Source: Ophiobolus disseminans
Taxonomy: Eukaryota; Ascomycota; Dothideomycetes; Pleosporales; Phaeosphaeriaceae
NCBI GenBank assembly: GCA_010093685.1
Contig: MU006230.1
Coordinates: 248,683 to 259,374, forward strand
Reading direction: 5' to 3'
Length of the DNA stretch: 10,692 nt
Part shown: positions 1 to 8,013 of the stretch, piece by piece
Numbering within the stretch: position 1 is the stretch's first letter
Layout of the letters: each line of letters starts with the position of its first letter
Notes under the pieces: model-generated
The model's database searches: none
The model's input: the letters and a program-made list of their open reading frames with translations, nothing else
What the model was told of the DNA's origin: nothing
Translations under genes and position numbers: made by a program

Positions 1-888
1 AGCACCTCTATTCTAGGCTTAAGTATTAGGAGCTAAAGGCTCAATAATAATCCCTTTGGAGTTGAGCTAGCGCTGAACTTGTGGTTTAACAGTAGTGATC
101 TTATTGTCTGCTTTAATGATCTTAATAGTGATTTTAAAATAGATCCTAAGAAAGGTGAAGAAGATCCTAAGTTTATTGATAATAGAGTTGGCAGTTCTGT
201 TGTCCGTAAAGTACATGTCCTATTAGAGTCTAGAGAACCTGCAGGTGATAAGCATTTAACTCTTCTTCTTAGTAATGCTCTGCTCCTTATAGGAGTAGAA
301 GTCAATAGCTAGTCTTTCTCCTAGTCCTAGGTTATTGTTGCGTAGTGTGCGGCGTATTTAGCGCTTAGCTTTGGCTTTGCTACATAAGTTGCACTTAACT
401 GTAGTAATGCCTTTAATGCGCACCCCCTTAGCTTGCTGAACAAGGTGCTTAATAGCTGCTAGGCCTAGATAGCCTAAGCGCTTGTGCTAGGTGATAGCTA
501 AGGATCTTTGTAATACTCTTAGTGTTCTTAAGTTTGTTGTGTAGAAGGCCGAGTTAATAGTTAAGTAGTGTTCTAACACCTATTGGCTATGAAGCTCAGT
601 AAGCCTTCCTAGGATAGATCTATCTAGTCTCCTGAGTGTAGTGGGTTCATGCTTTGTTTCCTACTATATGCCTAGCTGCCTAAGGAGGCGGAATAATACT
701 AGGTTGCATAGGATATCTAGACAGATAGCAACATCATGAAGGATGAGCTTAGTTGTTCTGCTCTAATTAGTTAGGAATAGGTCTAGTGAACTATACCCTG
801 TAATCTAGAGTTAAGAGTTACCTGCCTATATAAAGTCGCTAGTTGTACATAGTCTGTTGTTATAGGTGCGCTCTAGGTTGTTAGTGAT
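1..888 (-). pseudogene. Ty1/Copia pol fragment: protease end, pre-integrase zinc finger, integrase core
   Basis: Read on the minus strand (codons occupying plus triplets that start at 1, 4, 7...), this is a continuous but stop-ridden Copia polyprotein. From 888 down it shows the end of a Copia protease (ITNN near 888-877), then the GAG-pre-integrase HHCC finger: HKRLGYLG around 486-463, where the second His reads Tyr, and CNLCSKAKAKR near 390-355. The integrase core follows, with its first Asp in LAIDF (301-303), the second in ADNK (106-108, where families usually have TDNE), and NRGA at the very edge; the third catalytic Glu would lie just outside the window. Stops are TAG/TAA at expected Gln or Trp positions. 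The 5' part (gag, protease active site) is missing, because the Gypsy LTR begins right after. The element was once an autonomous Copia transposon; this copy cannot be functional. Confidence 0.85.
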
Positions 889-929
889 GTTTCACGTGAC
901 CCGCTAGCGCGTACTGCCTGCAGTAGCGC

Positions 930-1003
930 GTTCTGCAGCCTTGGCAGCGTTCTGCTAGCAGAACGCTAGAAGGATAGCAGAACAGCACGAATTGCGGCAG
1001 AAC
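930..1003. promoter_or_regulatory. Cluster of GCAGAAC heptamers with a perfect palindrome in the LTR
   Basis: GCAGAAC occurs at 958-964, 977-983 and 997-1003 and in inverse orientation (GTTCTGC) at 930-936 and 949-955. The copies at 949 and 958 form a perfect 22-bp palindrome at 946-967 (AGCGTTCTGC followed by its complement). The 3' LTR keeps a shorter version at 8050-8068. The position upstream of a TATATA motif suggests a transcription-factor cluster or hairpin in U3; that role is inferred. Confidence 0.45.
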
Positions 1004-1032
1004 GAAATACAGGACAAGACGAAGGATAGGAC

Positions 1033-1038
1033 TATATA
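1033..1038 (+). promoter_or_regulatory. Possible TATA box of the LTR promoter
   Basis: TATATA lies in a GACTATATAGCAGAGGAG context, about 50 bp after the palindrome region and about 325 bp before the gag ATG, and is conserved at 8135-8140 in the 3' LTR. Only the motif and its position support a promoter role. Confidence 0.3.
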
Positions 1039-1335
1039 GCAGAGGAGAATCTCTTAGGTTATAGTTTCTCTTCGTAGTCAATCTTCTATAGATAGTTAGT
1101 GCAAGGTCTCTTTACCTAAATTGAATATCTGTTACACTCTTGTAGTGTTAGTTAAAGCTTTGCAAGAACAACCCCTCGTTATCTGTCCTAAACTTACAGA
1201 AGCCCTGCTATTAGCGCTACACCTCCTTGTTATCCTTCCGCCTACCTAAGGCTAAGAGCCTGGAACACCCGAACTCGTGTGAGCCCAGACAAGCCAGAAC
1301 CTTAGAGAAGTATAGGAGAACACTATTGATAACAC

Positions 1336-1358
1336 ATTGACTACCCTTAAGTTCGAAA
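1336..1358 (+). other. Short Gypsy leader between LTR and gag ATG
   Basis: Only 23 bases separate the LTR end from the gag ATG. The primer-binding site should be here, but I see no typical TGG-starting complement to a tRNA 3' end. The site may be mutated, or the element may use another priming mode. The segment does contain AGTTCGAA, which resembles a tRNA T-loop; I draw no conclusion from that. Confidence 0.4.
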
Positions 1359-3299
1359 ATGATAACACTAGCAACCCTAAGGGCTACGGCTAGCAGCGCC
1401 GCGGCAGGGCTAACGACTAACCCCGCCTTATTAATCACTTAGCAACAGGCACAGATTAAAGAACTCTAGGAAGCTATCCTGGCTATAAAGGCTTATATAG
1501 AGGCTAGCTAGGCTAAGCCCTACCTTAAGATAGCACCCTCTAAGAAGTTTGACAGCGAACTAGGAAACCTTAAAACGTTCCTCACGGGCATAAAACTCTT
1601 CTGCAAATTCAACTATGCAGCTATTCCTAACGAACAAGACAAAATAATATCAGCAGGCATGCACATAAAAGGCAAAGCCGCTCGATAGTTCTAACTATAT
1701 ATTGAAAAACATCTAGTAGGAGGATACACTAAGGAAACCGACAAGGATACATATAAACTATTTAAAAGTTAGAGCTTCTTCGAGAAATAGATAAACAGGA
1801 TGTTTAGAGCAGTAGACAAGGCCGCCGCAGCTACCTACAAGATAAACTAGATTAGGCAAGAAGGATTAGTTAAGAAGTACACAACAGAGTTCAAGCAACT
1901 CTAGGCCTTAGTAGGATAGAAGGACAAAGCCCTACTCGTCAATACCTACTACAACAGGTTAAAAGAATTTGTTAAGGATAAGCTAGTAAGGCAAGAACGT
2001 ATCACCGAACTCGGAGAGCTAATCGAGGCCGCTACGCGCATTGACGAACGTTTCTAAGAAAGATTCTTAGAAAAGAAGCTTAGAGGACGGCAAGTCCCCC
2101 TAGCAAACAAAAACCGCTTACAGCTAAGCCACAACAAGAACGGAGACGTTATTATAAAAGCTAGAGCATCTAGAGGAAAGAACTAAGGCAAGAAGTTATA
2201 GAACAAGAAATCCTAAGGCAGGGATAAGCTTTCACTAGAAGAAAAGAAGCAGCGCTACGATACAGGCGCTTGCTTAAGGTGTAGAAAACAAGGCTACTTT
2301 GCTAAAGAATGCGAAGAAGGAAAAGCTAATAGCAAGGGTACTGCTGTACACACCGCCATAATAAGAACCGCAGCTAAGAAACGCCTTTTAGCAGAAGAAA
2401 TCCTCCTTAGAATTATGAGAGGATCCTGCTAGATCTGCAATAATTATAGCTACCTAGGACTAGACTGCGAACAACCCTATTACCTTACGGATACCCAAAC
2501 GACTTATAAGACGGGGCTAGCTCTTATAAAGGCGGCTAAAGTACAGCATAGTATCTAGGACGAGGCCCTTTAACACAAGTTCCTCTCTAATCAACGAGAT
2601 AGAATAGAGAGACTTCTAATACATTAAGAACGTTAGGTCGACCCTAAGTTCCTAGCCAACCTTAAAGAATCAGAAGGTAGCCAGACGGACGAAGAGGTCT
2701 CTACTCTTGACCTAACAGAGCTTAAGATCGCTAACTAGGAAGAAAACCCTCTAGTATCTATCGACGCTAGGGTATACCTCGGCCGACACTAAGCAGGCCT
2801 CTGCGGCTACTGCAGATTAGAGGTTCACTAAGAAGCAACCTGCATGCTTAGGGAACACCCTATTAAGATTAACGCCCTAGGAATAACACTACAACCTAGG
2901 CCAAGATATACTAAAAAGCAAAGGAACTTGTAGTACGAATGCACGCAAGACGACTGCGGCTACTACACAGTTACTAAACATTAGACGGGATAGTACCTAT
3001 TAAAAATAGAAGAAATAGCCGACAGAAAAACCAGCTACATAGGCTACTTAGAAGTATGCTTAGACCTAACTTGCGAACAGTACACATCTCTTGTAAGACA
3101 CAAACTATTAGAATAGATAAGCTGTAATTAGAATAACGTTAGAATAGAATGCAGCTTCTATTACTTCTAGAAACACGCTACAACTATAGACCAAAAAGCG
3201 TTTACGCACAAATACCTCGACAAAGACGAGTGCAACAACCCCCCCTGCAGGATCCACGATACGGAAGCAGCGGAAGTGTCTAAATAGACAAAAAACTAG
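1359..3299 (+). pseudogene. Gypsy Gag with zinc knuckles and an extended Cys/His C-terminal region
   Basis: Gag packages element RNA into cytoplasmic virus-like particles. The ATG at 1359 opens the frame just after the LTR (MITLATLRA), and the frame holds for about 647 codons with many TAG/TAA interruptions. Residues about 50-240 resemble retrotransposon gag capsid sequence (KFDSEL...FLTGIKLFC...GLVKKYTTEFKQL). A CX2CX4HX4C knuckle sits at 2271-2312 (CLRCRKQGYFAKEC) with the His read as Tyr, a C-to-T change. About 330 further codons follow, where a plain Gag would soon end; they include a second intact CX2CX4HX4C pattern at 2802-2843 and a C-x4-C-x7-H-x4-Y set at 2940-2996. The frame meets TAG at 3297 immediately after the heptamer A AAA AAC, and the protein-like signal then moves to the -1 frame. 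RIP could also have made that TAG. Confidence 0.85.
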
Positions 3300-3327
3300 G
3301 ACGCTACTAGGGACAGGGTTCCCCTAG
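3290..3327 (+). promoter_or_regulatory. Candidate -1 programmed frameshift site between gag and pol
   Basis: The heptamer A AAA AAC (3290-3296) lies exactly in register with the gag codons (AAA 3291-3293, AAC 3294-3296), the canonical X XXY YYZ form for -1 slippage. A gag-frame TAG follows directly (3297-3299). Ten bases later, CTAGGG (3307-3312) can pair with CCCTAG (3322-3327) around a 9-base loop. Pol continues in the -1 frame, as this signal predicts. No pseudoknot was established. Confidence 0.6.
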
Positions 3328-5620
3328 GCAAATCGCCTCTATAAGAACCTAGAAAGTAGCAGCGGCAAGCGGCTACTCCCTAAGATTACACGCAGACGTG
3401 ACAATTAACAGCAAAACTCTTACAGCGCTTATTAACAGCGGAGCTAAGAAAACAGTTATCTCCTCGTATTAGATAATGAAAAGCGGAATAGGGTTCTAAA
3501 CTAAAGACTAACTATACCCTATGGTTATAATTAACGACTCCCTAATCTAGTATAGCGGAGGAATAATTAATCTCGAGACAGAGAAGGTCACGCTAAACGT
3601 CAACGGCATCACTAATGCGTTGCATATTAACATTATAAGGCTAGAAGACCTAGATATAGTAATTAGTTTTGATTGGCTTAGGAAGCACAATCCCGCTATT
3701 GACTAGCGTAACTAAACGATACGCAGCAGAGGTTAAGCGACTAAGATAGCTAGCGTAAGACACCTATCTTCTAAACCCACGACACCTAAGGCAGAGCGGG
3801 TTAGAACAATTTCCTCTTGTAAAATAGCAAGGATCTACAAGAAGAACCTAGCGGCAGTGCAGGTTCTATAGGTTAGACAAGCGGGCTCTAGTGCGGAGAA
3901 GCCGCAAGTTGTTATCCTAGACGAGTATAAGGAATTCTAGGACCTGTTCGAGGATTAGAAGGAACTTAAGACTCTTCTAGAGCACAAGGAATGGGATCAC
4001 AAGATCTACCTTAAAGGACTACTTCTAAAAACCAAAGGACTACGGCCGATATCTTAAGAGCAGGAAATAGAACTAAGAAAGTTTATTAAGCTTAATATTA
4101 AAAGAGGATTTATCCGCCCTAGTAAAAGCCTAGTAGGCTCGCCAATTCTGTATGTCCTAAAACCCAACAGGGAATTACGCATGTGCGTAGACTTTAGAAG
4201 GATTAACAACGCTATAAGAAAGGACTGCTACCCGCTACTACTTATCTAGGAGCTTATAGACCAACTCTAAGGGGCTAAGTGGTTTACAAAATTCGACATC
4301 TAGAAAGGATTTTACTAAATTAGGATTGCAGAAGGCCACGAATAGAAAACCGCTTTCTGAACTAGATATAGATTATTTGAGTTTATGGTTATGCCCTTTA
4401 GACTCACTAACACACTAGCAACCTTTTAGGCAGTGATTAACGCTACGTTACACGAATACTTAGACGTCTTTGTAACGGCATACCTTAACGACGTGTTAGT
4501 CTACTCAAGCGGTACACTAGAGGAACACGTTAAACACGTCAAGAAAGTACTCCTTAAACTAAGAGAGTACAACCTTTAGGTCTAGAAATCAAAATGCGAA
4601 TTCTACGTTACAAGGACAAAATTCCTCAGATTTGTGATCTCTAGGGATTAAATTAAGATAGATCTATCTAAGCTAGATACTATTAAGAACTAGGAAACAC
4701 TAAAGACTGTCAAGCAAGTCTAGTTCTGCCTTAGGTTTGCTAACTTCTACTAAAAATTTATCTAAGGATATTCCTAAGTAACCGCTCCACTTACGGAGGT
4801 TACAAAGAAGGAGAAAGGATTCTCCTAGGGCCTAGAACAAGAGAAGGCTTTCGAGCTGCTTAAAGAAAGATTTATAACAGCACCCTTCCTTGCAATGTTT
4901 AACCCCAAACTACAACTATTAGTAGACACTAACGCATCCGATTTCGCATTAGGAGCAATCCTACACTAGAAAGGAGAAGATAGTAAAACCAGACTAGTAT
5001 TTTACTATTCCAGGAAATTCTCCGCGCTAGAACTCAACTACGATGTATATAAAAAGGAACTTCTTGCAATTGTAGAAGCCCTGAAAGAATAGAAACCCTA
5101 ACTTCTTAGACCTAAGTATTAGGTCTAAATCTTTTCAGATTACTAGAACCTTACAAGTTTCACTACGACTAAAGACCTAGGCCGTAGGCAGACAAGGTGG
5201 GCTAAAACTCTCGCCTAGTATAACTTCAAGATCTATTACCGCAAAGGAAAAGACAACGCCGCTGCAGACGCTATTAGCCAGAGACCTAACTATGTCATTA
5301 ACAAAAAACCAGCTAGCAACGCAATCCTACGAATGGATTAGAACGGAGGACTAGTTTATAACTAGCTAAAGAAAATTTAAGTAGCAGCCGCACGAACAAC
5401 GGCCGTTCAGAGCGAATAGGCAGAACGCCTAGAAGAAACACTAGTAGACTTTAGAGACTACAGCGAGCTGTTAGCTAATAAAAGAAAAATACACAACAAA
5501 GTCTATAACACAAAAAGGAAGTTTGTGCTAGACAAACTTAAGGCGGAGTTAGTCTAGGACCTACACGACTCTCCCTAGTATAGTCACCTAGGCATAGAAG
5601 TTATGTGCGATAAAATCCTA
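3296..5620 (+). pseudogene. Gypsy pol, first part: protease, reverse transcriptase, RNase H
   Basis: This part makes the enzymes that process Gag-Pol and copy element RNA into DNA. It is read in the frame -1 to gag. Protease begins near 3380; its active-site triplet reads NSGA (3434-3445) instead of DSGA. Reverse transcriptase starts near 4040 (P-x-S...GSPILYVLKPNRELRMCVDFRRIN from 4136), has its first catalytic Asp in FDI (4295-4297), and shows YLND (4481-4492) where active enzymes have YxDD. RNase H starts near 4920: TNASDFALGAIL has Asn at the expected first catalytic Asp (4931-4933), then KKELLAIVEAL near 5060 and the A-x-ADAISQ-type end near 5280. Dozens of TAG/TAA codons sit at expected Gln or Trp. 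One TGA (4359-4361) also interrupts the frame. The frame is lost at about 5620 by one base. Confidence 0.92.
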
Positions 5621-6870
5621 GAGACTACGCAATGACTAACCTCCGCGCTATAGTTAAGAAGGTAACAGACAACTGCATTAAATGCTAGCAGAACAAGCCT
5701 AAGCGACACAAGCCGTATAGCTTACTACAGGCAATCTTAGCACTAGAACGACCCTAGAGCGTAGTTACAATAGACTTTATTGTCAAATTACTGCCCTTAG
5801 TCGAGCTAGGATTAGAGAGAGTTTGCGACACAATCCTAGTGATCGTGTGCAAAACTAGCAAATACGCCTACTTTATTCCAACAAATAAAGCAATTACGGC
5901 TGCTAACCTCTCTTACAAAGTAATCAGGACGCTTACAGCAAATTACGGGATTCTAGACAAGTTTATCACGGACCGCGATAAGCTGTTCACGTTAGCATTT
6001 TGGAAAACGCTTTAGGCACAGCTAGGAGCCGCTAATAAGCTGTTAACCAGCTTCTATCCGCAGACAGACGGACAAACCGAACGTACGAATTAAACACTAG
6101 AGTAATACCTCCGCATGTACGTCAACAAAGCACAGGACAATTAGGTAGAATACCTTCTAACGGCACAGTTCGCCTTTAATAGTGCTAAGTCAGCAACTAC
6201 GGGACACTCGCTACTCTACGCCAACTATAGGTACGAGCCTAAGGCATACGGCTCCACTAAGGACCTAGAAAGCATATCTAAAGAAGCTAGGCTCAAAACA
6301 AAACAGCTTAGGGAACTCTACAGGGTTCTGAGCGAAAATATTGCAAGAAGAAACACTAAAACAACAGAGTATACTAACAGGAAAAGGATCGAGGGACTGA
6401 CCTTTAAAGAGAGGGATAAAGTTTTACTCTCCTGAAAAAACATCCGCACAAAAAAGCCTAGCAACAAACTTAACAACCTAAGACTTAGACTATTCAAAGT
6501 TATCAAACAGAAAGGACCCGTCAACTATAAGTTACAGCTACCTAAATTAATGCGGATACACCTAGTTTTCCATGTCTCACTTTTAGAGCCCGCACTAGAG
6601 AAAGCACCTCTTCTCTAAGACGTTGAGTTAGAACTAGAAGAAGAATTCCACGTTAAAAGCATCTAAGGACTACAGAAGTTCAAGGGTTAGTAGAAGTACC
6701 TTGTCAAATAGACAGGATAGCCTACCGGACAAAACACTTGGGAACCTCTTAAGCACCTAAGGAAACAGGCAGTTTAGGCCCTAGTGAACGACTTTCACTA
6801 AAAGAACCTAGGAATCCAGGATCTAAGAAAGACTGCGAAAGGTCAAGACCCTCCTAGTCAAAAGCAGTAG
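5620..6870 (+). pseudogene. Gypsy pol, second part: integrase and C-terminal chromodomain
   Basis: Integrase inserts the cDNA into the genome. Its HHCC zinc finger begins in the previous frame (His 5564-5566, SHLG) and finishes here with CIKC (5674-5685), so a 1-base shift near 5618-5622 splits the finger. The catalytic core is intact at its acidic residues: Asp 5773-5775 (TIDF), Asp 5971-5973 (TDRD) and Glu 6079-6081 (TDGQTERTN), with DD-35-E spacing. A GPY/F-like module (GPVNYKLQLP) lies near 6508-6540. The last 60 or so codons form a chromodomain (YLVK-stop-TG-stop-P...TWEPLKHL near 6697-6760), where both stops fall at expected Trp positions. Chromodomains steer integration to marked heterochromatin, which fits a repeat-rich neighbourhood. 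Pol ends at or before TAG 6868-6870. Confidence 0.9.
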
Positions 6871-7300
6871 AAGAAACTGCAGTTAAGGATGTCAGCGATG
6901 CAGACTCCTCGACAGTGGAGGCACTAGCAGCCTTATCTAGCTCCTCCTGCTCCAACCACTCTAGCTCCTTAAGAGAAGACATATCGCGAGCTACGTAGTT
7001 AGCCTTACGACAATCTAGCAAGTTAAGCTGCTTCTGCAGCTAACTTTCTTTTGTAAACAGCGCTTTAGCACGCGCTCTCCTCTCCTCAAATTCCTAGGAC
7101 TGCTCTGCCTAAGTTTCCCGCAGTTAACTGCGCAGACAGTTACGGCTCTTCTCTAAAGACAACTAGTTTGAATTAGAGGTCTACAAACTGCAACAAGTGC
7201 CGTGAGAGATACACTTAGAGCAGGCAGAAGAAGACTTTGACAGGACACACGCACGACTAACCTTCTTACAGGATTAGGCTGGTAAATTGGGTCTCCACAT
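6854..7300 (-). pseudogene. Antisense accessory ORF in the Gypsy element: Cys-rich N-terminus plus coiled coil
   Basis: On the minus strand an ATG at 7300-7298 (MWRPNLPA), inside the left arm of the inverted repeat, opens a frame of about 150 codons. Residues about 10-40 form a Cys cluster, C-x6-C-x8-C-x2-C-x5-CC (7257 down to about 7170), reminiscent of fungal Cys-rich nuclear proteins. A charged helical stretch follows (EFEERRARAKALFTKES, KELEWLEQEELDKAA), likely coiled coil, then a Ser/Thr-rich acidic tail. Six or so TAG/TAA codons occur at likely Gln/Trp. The TAG at 6856-6854 may be the true stop; if it replaced Trp, the frame runs on to 6749 and overlaps the chromodomain codons. I do not know a function. 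Accessory antisense ORFs between pol and the 3' LTR are known in some plant Gypsy elements, which supports the reading only by analogy. Confidence 0.5.
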
Positions 7301-7650
7301 CGGGAAGCTAAAACCGCAATATCTCTACGAGTACCCAACCGAATCAGACGATCTATAGCGTTTCTCGTAGCCTTAGTGTAGGTCTATAATTTTACTTTAT
7401 AACGTTTTGTGATACATCTAATACTGCAAAAGTTATTTAGGTACCCAAATCTGAAACATTAGGTCTCCACATAGAACTCCGAACCTAAATAGCTTTTGCA
7501 GTATTGGATGTATAACAAAGCACTATATAGCAAGATTATAAACCTCTACTAGGGCTACTAAACAGGCTATAGATCGTCTGATTCGATTGGGTACTCGTAG
7601 AGATATTACAGTTTTAGTTACCCGATGTGGAGACCCAATTTACCAGCCTA
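7275..7650. repeat. Large inverted repeat: 168-bp arms, 40-bp spacer
   Basis: The left arm (7275-7442) and the right arm (7483-7650) are reverse complements without gaps, with about 22 mismatches (87% identity by hand count). The outer 30 bp are identical (TAGGCTGGTAAATTGGG... at the left). The 40-bp spacer contains a further copy of the short motif GGTCTCCACAT (7462-7472) also found in the arms. Both arms, each read outward, encode nearly the same peptide (AIDRLIRLGTRRDI, then CGDPIYQP). The repeat lies inside the Gypsy element, between the antisense ORF and the sense ORF, so the two ORFs diverge from a common head. The origin could be a template-switch duplication or an inserted foldback element. 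Confidence 0.85.
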
Positions 7651-7874
7651 TACAGGATGAACACGGCTTCATTACAAGACGTCTAGACTGAAGCATACAG
7701 TCACTAAGTCGGTGTTTGCGTTCTACAGGGGTACGTGCTAGAGGCATGTCGAAAATCAGAAAAGGTTTTGAAGAAACAAGGAGGGAGGGACAGCAGGAAG
7801 AGGAACGCCTACCTTTGTACCTCGCTACAGAACAACAGCACAAAAGCCAAACAGCAGGGTTGTCAGGACGTTAA
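7542..7874 (+). pseudogene. Sense accessory ORF fragment leading out of the right repeat arm
   Basis: A plus-strand frame of about 110 codons runs from the inner part of the right arm (TSTRATKQAIDRLIRLG) through CGDPIYQP at the arm end, then into unique sequence (DEHGFITRR, STGVRARGMSKIRKG, FEETRREGQQEEERL) to TAA 7872-7874. One TGA interrupts it at 7689-7691. The composition is basic, then acidic and glutamine-rich. I recognise no domain. The same opening peptide is encoded by the left arm on the other strand, which argues that the frame was once under selection or was copied from one coding sequence. The start is unknown: TAA 7539-7541 precedes the stretch and could be a mutated Gln codon. 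An alternative is that the frame is open by chance. Confidence 0.4.
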
Positions 7875-8013
7875 CCTTAAAAGAGGAGCGAGTGTTACAG
7901 ACACCTCACAGCAGATGTACTTGCGTCTAGGCAATGACAGTAATAAGGAATTAGCCGCAGGTAAGCTACAGGGCCCGGGAAAGAATGACACAGGATGCCC
8001 CGCGCTTAGCGGA
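7875..8013 (+). other. Non-coding end of the Gypsy internal region
   Basis: The stretch is stop-rich in the frame of the preceding ORF and shows no motif. The polypurine tract expected directly before a 3' LTR is not clear; the bases just before 8014 (CGCGCTTAGCGGA) are not purine-only. The tract may be mutated, or the LTR boundary may be slightly misplaced. Confidence 0.4.

Larger units (their letters stand above)
892..1335 (+). repeat. 5' LTR of the Gypsy element
   Basis: The stretch aligns end to end with 8014-8437, from TCACGTGACCCGC to GATAACAC. It is 20 bp longer than the 3' copy because of extra bases around 939-958. I count about 22 substitutions between copies, all transitions, with most of the T/A states in this copy. 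The left half holds GC-rich palindromes and five GCAGAAC heptamers; a TATATA at 1033-1038 is a possible promoter core. No typical TG...CA ends are clear. Confidence 0.92.

Noticed and set aside
33..305. Minus-strand open frame of 90 codons
   Set aside because: It overlaps the Copia integrase in another frame on the same strand; the integrase frame shows the family motifs.
79..312. Plus-strand open frame of 77 codons
   Set aside because: It is the complement shadow of the minus-strand Copia integrase.
881..1081. Minus-strand open frame of 66 codons in the 5' LTR
   Set aside because: The same frame appears in the 3' LTR (7863-8183, minus) only because the LTRs are copies; it crosses the LTR ends and shows no protein character.
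6318..6524. Minus-strand open frame of 68 codons
   Set aside because: It is a shadow of the plus-strand integrase C-terminal region, rich in Leu because the sense strand is rich in Lys/Arg/Glu codons.
1359..6870. Genetic code with TAG/TAA reassigned, given long frames with so many TAG codons
   Set aside because: TAG stands at both Gln and Trp positions (for example both Trp sites of the chromodomain), and sense changes such as Asp to Asn and His to Tyr accompany it. Mutation explains all of them; one reassignment cannot.
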